From: Mesorhizobium sp. B2-1-1
GTDB lineage: Bacteria > Pseudomonadota > Alphaproteobacteria > Rhizobiales > Rhizobiaceae
Length of the DNA: 64,000 bases
Reading direction: 5' to 3'
NCBI RefSeq assembly: GCF_006442975.2
Contig: NZ_CP083954.1
Span: forward strand, 3,727,501 to 3,791,500
Position numbers and translations under genes: made by a program. The notes under the pieces were generated by a model. The model worked only from the letters and a program-made list of their open reading frames with translations. It had not been told where the DNA came from and ran no database searches. This document shows, in pieces, positions 57,197 through 64,000 of the stretch. Within the stretch, counting starts at the first letter, position 1. Every line of letters starts with the position of its first letter.

Positions 57197-57628
57197 TTAA
57201 GCGGCTGCGGCTTCCGCATCGGTGCCTTCGGCTTCGAGGCGGGCGCGGTCGCCGGCGCCCTTGGCCTCCGTGTCGCGGTCTACGAATTCGATGACCGCCA
57301 TCGCGGCATTGTCACCGTGGCGGAAGCCCGCCTTCATGATGCGCAGATAGCCGCCGTTGCGGGTGGCGTAGCGCGGCGCGATGGTGTCGAATAGGCGCTT
57401 GACGACGCCTTCATTGCCGATCTGCGCGATCACCTGGCGGCGGGCGTGCAGGTCGCCGCGCTTGCCGAGCGTCACCAGCTTCTCGACGATCGGACGCAGG
57501 TCCTTCGCCTTGGGCAAGGTGGTGACGATCTGCTCGTGTTCGAGCAGCGACACGGCAAGGTTGGCAAACATCGACTTGCGATGGCTTATGCTGCGGGCGA
57601 ACCGGCGGCCTTTAAATCCATGGCGCAT
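57197..57628 (-). CDS. rplQ: 50S ribosomal protein L17
   Basis: 143 residues. The conserved start [21 protein letters not shown] and [25 protein letters not shown] are visible; the C-terminal extension rich in Asp, Glu and Ala (residues about 122-143) is typical of alphaproteobacteria. Last gene of the alpha operon, after rpoA and followed by a terminator. Confidence 0.98.
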   Translation of the reverse strand: MRHGFKGRRFARSISHRKSMFANLAVSLLEHEQIVTTLPKAKDLRPIVEKLVTLGKRGDLHARRQVIAQIGNEGVVKRLFDTIAPRYATRNGGYLRIMKAGFRHGDNAAMAVIEFVDRDTEAKGAGDRARLEAEGTDAEAAAA

Positions 57629-57671
57629 GGCTCTTCTCCTTCATTCCGGGTTCGAGAAGCTCCTCGGAGCC

Positions 57672-58682
57672 TCAATATTGATCTTCGTAACGCTTGGCGA
57701 GGTCTTCGATGTTTTCCGGCGGCCAGTCCGGCACTTCCATACCGAGGTGCAGGCCCATCGCCGCGAGGACTTCCTTGATCTCGTTCAGCGACTTGCGGCC
57801 GAAGTTCGGGGTACGCAGCATCTCGGCTTCGGTCTTCTGGATGAGATCGCCGATATAGACGATGTTGTCGTTCTTCAGGCAGTTGGCCGAACGCACCGAA
57901 AGCTCGAGTTCGTCGACCTTCTTGAGCAGCGCCGGGTTGAAGGCAAGCTCGGTGACGGCTTCGGTGGCGACTTCCTTCTGCGGCTCGTCGAAATTGACGA
58001 ACAGGCCAAGCTGGTCCTGCAGGATGCGGGCGGCGAAAGCCACCGCGTCCTCGCCCGAGATCGAACCGTCGGTCTCGATGGTCATGGTCAGCTTGTCGTA
58101 GTCGAGAACCTGGCCCTCACGGGTGTTCTCGACCTTGTAGGAGACCTTCTTGACCGGCGAATAGAGGCTGTCGACCGGGATCAGGCCGATCGGTGCATCC
58201 TCGGCGCGGTTGCGGTCGGCCGGCACGTAACCCTTGCCGGTATCGACAGTGAATTCCATACGGATTTCAGCGCCCTCGTCCAGCGTGCAGATGACGTGAT
58301 CCGGATTGAGGATCTCGACGTCGCCCACCGTCTGGATGTCGCCGGCGAGAACCGCACCCGGGCCCTGCTTGCGCACAACCATGCGCTTGGGGCCGTCGCC
58401 TTCCATGCGGATGGCGATTTCCTTGATGTTGAGGACGATGTCGGTCACGTCCTCGCGCACGCCGGCGATGGACGAGAATTCATGCAGGACGCCGTCGATC
58501 TGTACGGCGGTGACTGCCGCGCCGCGCAGCGAGGACAGAAGCACGCGACGCAACGCGTTGCCGAGCGTGAGGCCGAAGCCGCGTTCGAGCGGCTCGGCCA
58601 CCAGCGTGGTCAGCGTCTTCTTCTTCGACGAGAACTCGATCTTGTTCGGCTTGATCAGTTCCTGCCAATTTTTCTGGATCAT
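57672..58682 (-). CDS. rpoA: DNA-directed RNA polymerase subunit alpha
   Basis: 336 residues. The N-terminal assembly domain includes [23 protein letters not shown] and GAEIRMEF; the C-terminal domain includes [23 protein letters not shown] and [18 protein letters not shown], which contacts DNA and activators. The start is [10 protein letters not shown]; the frame extends upstream only through non-coding sequence. It lies in the usual rpsK-rpoA-rplQ order. Confidence 0.98.
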   Translation of the reverse strand: MIQKNWQELIKPNKIEFSSKKKTLTTLVAEPLERGFGLTLGNALRRVLLSSLRGAAVTAVQIDGVLHEFSSIAGVREDVTDIVLNIKEIAIRMEGDGPKRMVVRKQGPGAVLAGDIQTVGDVEILNPDHVICTLDEGAEIRMEFTVDTGKGYVPADRNRAEDAPIGLIPVDSLYSPVKKVSYKVENTREGQVLDYDKLTMTIETDGSISGEDAVAFAARILQDQLGLFVNFDEPQKEVATEAVTELAFNPALLKKVDELELSVRSANCLKNDNIVYIGDLIQKTEAEMLRTPNFGRKSLNEIKEVLAAMGLHLGMEVPDWPPENIEDLAKRYEDQY

Positions 58683-58783
58683 GATGCTTTCCTTCCGTTG
58701 ACCCGCCACCATCCAATCGTGGCGGGCGACCTGGAAAACCGCGGAGGAACGCTTCTGGCGTTCACGCGGCGTTCGGTAATTCC

Positions 58784-59173
58784 TTAGACGCGACGCTTCT
58801 TGCGCGGACGGCAGCCATTGTGCGGGATCGGGGTCACATCACGGATCGAGGTGATGGTGAAGCCAGCCGCCTGCAGGGCGCGCAGCGCCGATTCACGGCC
58901 GGAGCCGGGTCCGCAGACCTCGACCTCGAGCATGCGCATGCCGTGTTCCTGGGCCTTCTTGGCAACATCCTCGGCAGCCATCTGGGCGGCGAAGGGGGTC
59001 GACTTGCGCGAACCCTTGAAGCCCTGGGCTCCGGCCGACGACCAGGCGATCGAATTGCCCTGCGCGTCGGTAATGGTGATCATGGTGTTGTTGAAGGTCG
59101 AATTGACGTGGGCAACGCCCGACGAGATGTTCTTGCGTTCGCGACGGCGAACACGAGCGGCTTCCTTGGCCAT
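58784..59173 (-). CDS. rpsK: 30S ribosomal protein S11
   Basis: 129 residues. Visible features are the basic N-terminus ([21 protein letters not shown]), [20 protein letters not shown], and the C-terminal [20 protein letters not shown] conserved end. It forms part of the mRNA exit platform. It sits between rpsM and rpoA; the gap to rpsM is enlarged by a repeat. Confidence 0.98.
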   Translation of the reverse strand: MAKEAARVRRRERKNISSGVAHVNSTFNNTMITITDAQGNSIAWSSAGAQGFKGSRKSTPFAAQMAAEDVAKKAQEHGMRMLEVEVCGPGSGRESALRALQAAGFTITSIRDVTPIPHNGCRPRKKRRV

Positions 59174-59227
59174 GGTATTCCTTTCAGTTGATCTCTACAC
59201 CGCCGTAATGCCAGCGGCTCCACCTTG

Positions 59228-59327
59228 GTAAGGGAGTGGGGAATAGGGCAGTAAGGGAGTAGGGAAAGTGCGACCCGATTGCCGGGCATTCCCTACTGCC
59301 TTACTCCCCTACTCCCTTACTGCCCTA
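59228..59327. repeat. Large inverted repeat between rpsK and rpsM
   Basis: TAGGGCAGTAAGGGAGTA (59244-59261) pairs perfectly with TACTCCCTTACTGCCCTA (59310-59327); shorter GTAAGGGAGT units are repeated at 59228 and 59251, and a similar interrupted copy is seen at 59289-59310. It ends two bases before the rpsM stop codon (59330). Possibly a mobile-type repeat; alternatively a 3'-end stability structure. Confidence 0.75.
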
Positions 59328-59329
59328 AA

Positions 59330-59698
59330 TTACTTCTTCTTGCCGGCGATCGACTTGGCCGGGCCCTTGCGGGTGCGTGCATTGGTGTGCGTGCGCTGGC
59401 CGCGAACCGGCAGCGAGCGACGGTGACGCAGGCCGCGGTAGCAGCCGAGGTCCATGAGCCGCTTGATGTTCATCGACACTTCGCGGCGCAGGTCGCCCTC
59501 GACCTGATAGTCGCGGTCGATCGTCTCGCGGATCTGCAGCACTTCCGCGTCGGTCAGCTGGTTGACGCGGCGCTCGGCCGGGATGCCGACCTTGTCGACG
59601 ATTTCCTGGGCGAACTTCTTGCCGATGCCGTGAATGTACTGAAGCGCGATGACAACGCGCTTGTTGGTCGGAATGTTGACGCCGGCTATACGAGCCAT
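59330..59698 (-). CDS. rpsM: 30S ribosomal protein S13
   Basis: 122 residues: [44 protein letters not shown], and the C-terminal [15 protein letters not shown] with the basic tail that contacts tRNA. The ATG giving MARIAGVNI is used; the longer frame lacks support. It lies between adk and rpsK. Confidence 0.98.
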   Translation of the reverse strand: MARIAGVNIPTNKRVVIALQYIHGIGKKFAQEIVDKVGIPAERRVNQLTDAEVLQIRETIDRDYQVEGDLRREVSMNIKRLMDLGCYRGLRHRRSLPVRGQRTHTNARTRKGPAKSIAGKKK

Positions 59699-59718
59699 GT
59701 TCTTCTCATCTCCATATG

Positions 59719-59790
59719 GGCCGGCCACCTTCAAAACAAGGTAGGCCCGGCGCTGTCTGCGTTGCCCCGCGTCCGGTGGAGGCCGGCCCT
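59719..59790. repeat. Stem-loop repeat between adk and rpsM
   Basis: GGGCCGGCC (59719-59727) pairs perfectly with GGCCGGCCC (59782-59790); between them are shorter G/C-rich dyads, and CCCTTGCGGG recurs nearby at 59788 and 59825. It occupies part of the unusually long 208-base gap between two operon genes. Confidence 0.55.
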
Positions 59791-59906
59791 TGCGGGAGTT
59801 TCCTGGTCAAAAACGGCTGCCCCGCCCTTGCGGGCAAGCAAACTCCATGCCTGACAGGAAGACGGGCCGCCATACCCCAGCGGACCGCTTCAGTCAAGCA
59901 CAATCG

Positions 59907-60515
59907 CTATTTGGCCGAGGCGGCCTCTTTCACCGTCGCCGCGAGCACGGCTTCGATCTCCGACGTCACGGCATCGATACCAGCCATGCCGTCCACGCTC
60001 TTCAGCCGGCGCTTGGCATAATAATAGCCGATCAGCGGAGCGGTCTTCTTGTAATATTCCCGCAGGCGCTCCTCGAACACCGCCGGATTGTCGTCCTTGC
60101 GCACCGGCTGACCGGCTGCCTTGGCCTCATCGGCTCGCTTGACGATACGGCCGACCAGCGCCTTGTCGTCGACGACAAGCTCGATGACGGTGTCGAGCGC
60201 AATGCCACGTTCGTCAAGCATCGATTCAACCGCATCAGCCTGCACCAGCGTACGCGGGTAGCCGTCGAGGATGAAACCATTGGCGCAATCGGGCTGGTCA
60301 ATGCGCTCGGCCACGATGGCGTTGACGATGGCATCCGAGACCAGCTCGCCGGCATCCATGACCGCCTTGGCGCGCTTGCCGACTTCGGTACCGGCCTGGA
60401 CCGCGGCGCGCAGCATGTCGCCCGTGGAAAGCTGGGGGATGCCGTGTCTCTCTACCAGTCTTTGTGCTTGTGTCCCCTTGCCCGCTCCTGGCGGCCCAAG
60501 CAAAATCAACCTCAT
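59907..60515 (-). CDS. adk: Adenylate kinase
   Basis: 202 residues. P-loop GPPGAGKGT at 7-15, AMP-binding LSTGDMLRA and GYPRT. The LID is the short form without zinc cysteines, as in many alphaproteobacteria. Interconverts ATP plus AMP with two ADP. The start overlaps the secY stop by four bases, a translationally coupled secY-adk pair. Confidence 0.98.
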   Translation of the reverse strand: MRLILLGPPGAGKGTQAQRLVERHGIPQLSTGDMLRAAVQAGTEVGKRAKAVMDAGELVSDAIVNAIVAERIDQPDCANGFILDGYPRTLVQADAVESMLDERGIALDTVIELVVDDKALVGRIVKRADEAKAAGQPVRKDDNPAVFEERLREYYKKTAPLIGYYYAKRRLKSVDGMAGIDAVTSEIEAVLAATVKEAASAK

Positions 60516-61852
60516 CTGGCTTTCTTCCCCCCGCGCAGCTTCGACTTCTTGATCAGGCCTTCATATTGGTGCGCGATCAGGTGGCCCTGAATCTGCGCAA
60601 CCGTGTCGAGCGTGACACTGACCACGATCAGAAGCGATGTGCCACCAAGGTAGAATGGTACGCCAGTCGCCGAGATCAGGAACTCCGGCAGCAGACAGAC
60701 CAGCACCAGATAGATGGCACCGACGACAGTGATGCGGGTAAGAACGTAGTCGATATAGTCGGCGGTGCGCTCGCCCGGACGGTAGCCGGGGATGAAGCCG
60801 GAGTGCTTCTTGAGCTGGTCGGCGGTGTCCTTCGGGTTAAAGACGATCGCGGTGTAGAAGAAGGCGAAGAACACGATCATCGCCGCGTAGAACAACATAT
60901 AGAGCGGCTGGCCATGGCCGAGCGAGGCCAGGATGGTGCTGGCCCAGGCCGGCATGTTCGTGGTCTGCGAGAAGCCGGCGACGGTGGCCGGCAGCAAGAG
61001 CAGCGACGAAGCGAAGATCGGCGGGATGACGCCCGACGTGTTGAGCTTGAGCGGCAGGTGGGAAGTGTCGCCCTGGAACATGCGATTGCCGACCTGACGC
61101 TTCGGATACTGGATCAGCAGACGCCGCTGGGCGCGCTCGAAGAAGACGATGAGCGCGATGACGACGATGGCCAGCACGATGATCGCCAGGATCAGGCCGG
61201 TCGACAGCGCTCCGGTGCGGCCGAGCTCCAGCGTGCCGGAGATGGCATGCGGCAGGCCGGCGACGATGCCTGAAAAGATGATCAGCGAAATGCCGTTGCC
61301 GATGCCGCGCGCGGTGATCTGCTCGCCGAGCCACATCAGGAACATGGTGCCGCCGACCAGCGTGACGACGGTCGAGATGCGGAAGAACATGCCGGGATCG
61401 CTGACGATGCCGTTGCCGCCTTCAAGCCCGACCGAAATACCATAGGCCTGCACCAGCGCCAGGAGCACCGTGCCGTAGCGCGTGTACTGGTTGATGACCT
61501 TGCGGCCCTGCTCGCCTTCCTTCTTCAGCGCTTCCAGCGACGGGATGACCGAGGTCATCAGCTGCATGATGATGGAAGCGGAAATGTAAGGCATGATGCC
61601 GAGCGCGAAGATCGCCATGCGTTGCACGGCGCCGCCGGCGAACATGTTGAACATGCCCAGCACGCCCTTGCTCTGCGAAGAGAAGGCCTGCGCGAAGGCA
61701 TCGGGATTGATGCCGGGAAGCGGGATGTAGGTGCCGAGACGGTAGACGAGCAGCGCGCCGACGGTGAACCAGATTCGTTTCTTCAGGTCCTCCGCTTTGG
61801 CGAAGGCTGAGAAATTCAGATTCGAGGCTAGTTGTTCAGCAGCCGAAGCCAT
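60512..61852 (-). CDS. secY: Protein translocase subunit SecY
   Basis: 446 residues and ten transmembrane segments. Conserved landmarks are [14 protein letters not shown], the cytoplasmic loop with [19 protein letters not shown], and the C-terminal [15 protein letters not shown]. It forms the membrane channel of the Sec system. It follows rplO after a 191-base gap containing a stem-loop, and overlaps adk by four bases. Confidence 0.98.
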   Translation of the reverse strand: MASAAEQLASNLNFSAFAKAEDLKKRIWFTVGALLVYRLGTYIPLPGINPDAFAQAFSSQSKGVLGMFNMFAGGAVQRMAIFALGIMPYISASIIMQLMTSVIPSLEALKKEGEQGRKVINQYTRYGTVLLALVQAYGISVGLEGGNGIVSDPGMFFRISTVVTLVGGTMFLMWLGEQITARGIGNGISLIIFSGIVAGLPHAISGTLELGRTGALSTGLILAIIVLAIVVIALIVFFERAQRRLLIQYPKRQVGNRMFQGDTSHLPLKLNTSGVIPPIFASSLLLLPATVAGFSQTTNMPAWASTILASLGHGQPLYMLFYAAMIVFFAFFYTAIVFNPKDTADQLKKHSGFIPGYRPGERTADYIDYVLTRITVVGAIYLVLVCLLPEFLISATGVPFYLGGTSLLIVVSVTLDTVAQIQGHLIAHQYEGLIKKSKLRGGKKAR

Positions 61853-61948
61853 GCCCGATTCTCCGCTTGGTCACGCTTGATGGCCCTAAGGTCAGGCGGC
61901 GCGTGTCACCGAAGCTCACGAGATAAGCTCCGGACTGTAAACATGCAA

Positions 61949-61970
61949 GCGGCCGCGTTGACGCGGCCGC
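61949..61970. repeat. Perfect stem-loop between rplO and secY
   Basis: GCGGCCGCG, four-base loop (TTGA), CGCGGCCGC: a 9-bp perfect stem with no T-tract, inside the operon. It may be an mRNA processing or attenuation structure. Confidence 0.6.
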
Positions 61971-62043
61971 CATATTGAACAGGTCGAAGCGCGATCGAAA
62001 GCAAAACCGGATCCGGCCTTGCCGAGCGCGCTTCAAATTGCTG

Positions 62044-62517
62044 TTACTCGGCGGCCGCCTCTTGCGGCAGCTTGACCGAACCGCCGGCCTTTTCGATCTT
62101 CTCGATCGCGGCCTTGGAGGCCCCGGCGACGTCAAAGGCGAGCTTCGCCTTGATATCGCCGTCCGACAGCACGCGCACGCCGTCCTTCACGCGACGGATG
62201 ACGCCGGCGGCGACCAGCGCCTCGGCCGTCACGGTCGCCTTCGCATCGAGCTTCTTGGCGTCTACAGCGGCCTGGATACGGGCCAGCGAGACGACGGTGA
62301 AGCTCTTGGCGAAGATGTTGTTGAAGCCACGCTTCGGCAGGCGCCGATAGAGCGGCATCTGGCCACCCTCGAAGCCGTTGACGGCGACGCCGGAGCGCGC
62401 CTTCTGGCCCTTGACGCCGCGACCGGCAGTCTTGCCGGAACCGGAGCCGATGCCGCGGCCGAGACGCTTCTTCGAATGCGTCGCGCCGTCCTTGTCACGC
62501 AGATCGTTGAGTTTCAT
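62044..62517 (-). CDS. rplO: 50S ribosomal protein L15
   Basis: 157 residues. The conserved start [39 protein letters not shown] and the central [17 protein letters not shown] are typical. It is part of the spc operon between rpmD and secY. Confidence 0.98.
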   Translation of the reverse strand: MKLNDLRDKDGATHSKKRLGRGIGSGSGKTAGRGVKGQKARSGVAVNGFEGGQMPLYRRLPKRGFNNIFAKSFTVVSLARIQAAVDAKKLDAKATVTAEALVAAGVIRRVKDGVRVLSDGDIKAKLAFDVAGASKAAIEKIEKAGGSVKLPQEAAAE

Positions 62518-62539
62518 CTTGCTTCTCCTGCGCCTGTGC

Positions 62540-62737
62540 TCAGCCCTCGTCCACGACGCGGACGAGATGCTGGACGGCAGCGATCATGCCGCGCACGGAA
62601 GGCGTATCTTCCAGCGTGCGCTGCTTGTGCATCTTGTTGAGGCCGAGGCCGACCAGCGTCGCGCGCTGTTCCTTCGGGCGGCGGATCGGCGAACCGATCT
62701 GCTCAACGGTGATGGTCTTGGTTGCTTTCTTGGCCAT
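62540..62737 (-). CDS. rpmD: 50S ribosomal protein L30
   Basis: 65 residues: [35 protein letters not shown] and MIAAVQHLV. Small non-essential-type ribosomal protein; the internal position between rpsE and rplO is the standard spc order. The start at MAKKATK follows an in-frame ATG (MTMAKK) two codons upstream. Confidence 0.97.
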   Translation of the reverse strand: MAKKATKTITVEQIGSPIRRPKEQRATLVGLGLNKMHKQRTLEDTPSVRGMIAAVQHLVRVVDEG

Positions 62738-62761
62738 GGTCAAAATCCCTGGTCAGATCGA

Positions 62762-63325
62762 CTATTCTTCAGCCGCGACGGCGGTGCCGCGGCGGGCCTG
62801 AAGGGTCGAATACTTGATGCCGCGCGCGGCAGCCACATCCTTGGGATGCATCTGGCTCTTCAGCGCGTCGAAAGTGGCGCGAACCATGTTGTAAGGGTTC
62901 GACGACCCCATCGACTTGGCGACCACGTCATGCATGCCGAGCGTCTCGAAGACGGCACGCATCGGGCCGCCGGCGATGATGCCGGTACCTTGCTTGGCGG
63001 CGCGCAGGAGAACACGGCCGGCGCCCCAGCGTCCCTCGACGTCGTGGTGCAGCGTGCGGCCCGAGCGCAGCGGCACGAAGATCATGTCGCGCTTGGCCGA
63101 TTCGGTTGCCTTGCGGATGGCTTCCGGCACTTCGCGCGCCTTGCCGTGACCGAAGCCGACGCGGCCCTTCTGGTCGCCGACGACGACGAGTGCTGCAAAA
63201 CCGAAGCGGCGGCCGCCCTTGACGACCTTGGCGACACGGTTGATGTGGACGAGCTTGTCGACCATGCCGTCATCGCGTTCTTCACGATCGCGGCCGCGGC
63301 CGCCATCCCTACGTTCCTGTGCCAT
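62762..63325 (-). CDS. rpsE: 30S ribosomal protein S5
   Basis: 187 residues. A basic N-terminal extension ([19 protein letters not shown]) precedes the S5 core with [18 protein letters not shown] and [18 protein letters not shown]. It is an accuracy protein of the small subunit. The start is the ATG giving MAQERRDGG; an in-frame upstream start is unlikely. The gene follows rplR. Confidence 0.98.
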   Translation of the reverse strand: MAQERRDGGRGRDREERDDGMVDKLVHINRVAKVVKGGRRFGFAALVVVGDQKGRVGFGHGKAREVPEAIRKATESAKRDMIFVPLRSGRTLHHDVEGRWGAGRVLLRAAKQGTGIIAGGPMRAVFETLGMHDVVAKSMGSSNPYNMVRATFDALKSQMHPKDVAAARGIKYSTLQARRGTAVAAEE

Positions 63326-63415
63326 ATCCTGTTCCTTGTTCTTTTCCGGAAGCACGGGTTGCTGAATGCCGACGCCTCATTGCGGGTCGCCGACGGTGAA
63401 AATCATCACTCCCTT

Positions 63416-63472
63416 GCATGATCCGTTTCGAAAAGTCTGCAACTTTCTGCCGACTTTCGGTCCGGATCAGGC
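63416..63472. repeat. Palindromic repeat adjacent to the rplR stop
   Basis: Outer arms GCATGATCCG (63416-63425) and CGGATCAGGC (63463-63472) differ by one base from perfect pairing; inside are CGAAAAGTC and GACTTTCGG with a one-base bulge. It ends at the base before the rplR stop codon. It shares the core GAAAAGTCTGCA with the repeat at 63928-63966. Confidence 0.75.
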
Positions 63473-63832
63473 TTAGAAGCTCAAGCCGCCTTCACGAGCC
63501 GCCTCGGCCAGCGCCTTGACGCGGCCGTGATAGATGTACGGGCCGCGGTCGAAGACGACTTCCTTGACTCCCGCCTTGGCGGCACGCTCGGCGATCAGCT
63601 TGCCAATCGCGGCAGCGGCAGCGGTATCTGCACCGGTCTTGAGCGAACCCTTGAGGTCCTTCTCGAGGGTCGAGGCGGCAGCGATGGTGTGGCCCTTGGC
63701 GTCGTCGATGACCTGGACGTAGATGTTCTTCGACGTGCGGTGAACCGACAGGCGCGGACGCTCGCCGGCGACCTTCTTGATCTGGCGGCGGACGCGCTGC
63801 GCGCGGCGCTGAGTGGCTTCCTTGGTACCCAT
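63473..63832 (-). CDS. rplR: 50S ribosomal protein L18
   Basis: 119 residues: basic N-terminus ([30 protein letters not shown]), [12 protein letters not shown], and [26 protein letters not shown]. It binds 5S rRNA. It lies between rplF and rpsE, with palindromic repeats in both flanking gaps. Confidence 0.98.
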   Translation of the reverse strand: MGTKEATQRRAQRVRRQIKKVAGERPRLSVHRTSKNIYVQVIDDAKGHTIAAASTLEKDLKGSLKTGADTAAAAAIGKLIAERAAKAGVKEVVFDRGPYIYHGRVKALAEAAREGGLSF

Positions 63833-63927
63833 GATGGTCTTCCTTGCCTTCAGAAAACGGGGGCCGCCCTGTGCGGTAGGCGAAAGCGCCTCCCGCGACC
63901 GCTCCCCGCGGCGTTACACTTCCTGGC

Positions 63928-63966
63928 TTGGCCCCTTCCGAAAAGTCTGCACCTTCCCGGGGCCAA
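63928..63966. repeat. Palindromic repeat between rplF and rplR
   Basis: TTGGCCCC (63928-63935) pairs with GGGGCCAA (63959-63966), with TTCCGAAAAGTCTGCACCTTCCC between them. The core GAAAAGTCTGCA is shared with the repeat at 63416-63472. It ends six bases before the rplF stop codon. Confidence 0.7.
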
Positions 63967-63971
63967 ACCCA

Positions 63972-64000
63972 CTACTTCTTCTTGCCTTCCTTGCGGACAA
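63972..64000 (-). CDS. rplF: 50S ribosomal protein L6, C-terminal end only
   Basis: The last nine codons before a TAG stop read VRKEGKKK, the characteristic end of L6. The rest lies beyond the window edge. The position ahead of rplR in the spc operon supports the call. Confidence 0.85.

Overview
The window looks like a core chromosomal segment of a rhizobial alphaproteobacterium, most probably Mesorhizobium or a close relative. The support is the high GC content, a dus-ntrB-ntrC-ntrY-ntrX-hfq-hflX gene order, a fused IspDF enzyme, a pyruvate dehydrogenase E1-beta carrying its own lipoyl domain, an ATP12-type assembly chaperone, two kinds of glutamine synthetase (GlnA and GlnII), and several palindromic repeats of the rhizobial type. 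No tRNA, rRNA, CRISPR array, prophage or insertion sequence was recognised.

Layout, left to right. 1-9.6 kb (minus strand): nitrogen-regulation block dus-ntrB-ntrC-ntrY-ntrX, then a D-amino-acid aminotransferase, hfq and the start of hflX. 9.9-11.6 kb (plus): ispDF and cinA/pncC. 11.6-21.7 kb (minus): the 2-oxoacid dehydrogenase and lipoate cluster, transcribed in the order eno, ftsB, pdhA, pdhB, pdhC, a small ORF, an SGNH hydrolase, lpd, a GlsB-type membrane protein, lipA and ratA. 21.8-29 kb: a 40-residue lipoprotein-like smORF, a PRC-barrel protein, a VOC-kdsA pair, a Dabb protein, a 44-residue membrane protein, a CpdB-type phosphoesterase, an NDH-2-like dehydrogenase and a 5-formyl-THF cyclo-ligase. 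29-41.6 kb: divergent lrp/ald, DUF1203, OmpA-like, GNAT, sseA, alaX, cysK, an SDR, a frameshifted hydrolase, a DEAD-box helicase and a PccB-like carboxyltransferase. 41.6-47.2 kb: nnr, then glnB-glnA (plus) and glnII (minus). 47.5-57 kb: an MHS transporter with a large insertion, ATP12, an EamA transporter, an RluC-type synthase, crcB, an LpxO-like hydroxylase, a gene remnant, rarA and a DegP-type protease. 57.2-64 kb (minus): the end of the spc operon and the alpha operon (rplF to rplQ).

How it fits together. The window holds much of a nitrogen-control circuit: the sensor/regulator pairs NtrB-NtrC and NtrY-NtrX, the PII protein GlnB, and the targets GlnA and GlnII. Sigma-54-type promoter motifs are visible ahead of glnB and glnII. 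A second theme is central carbon: enolase, the whole pyruvate dehydrogenase complex, lipoyl synthase, alanine dehydrogenase and a propionyl/acetyl-CoA carboxyltransferase.

The most unusual signals are small. At least six different palindromic elements lie directly on or within a few bases of the stop codon of minus-strand genes. A rhizobial-type repeat is read in frame inside the E2 (PdhC) linker. Hfq and HflX share one reading frame separated by a single UGA. Several very small genes sit below usual annotation thresholds. No clearly new multi-gene system was found.
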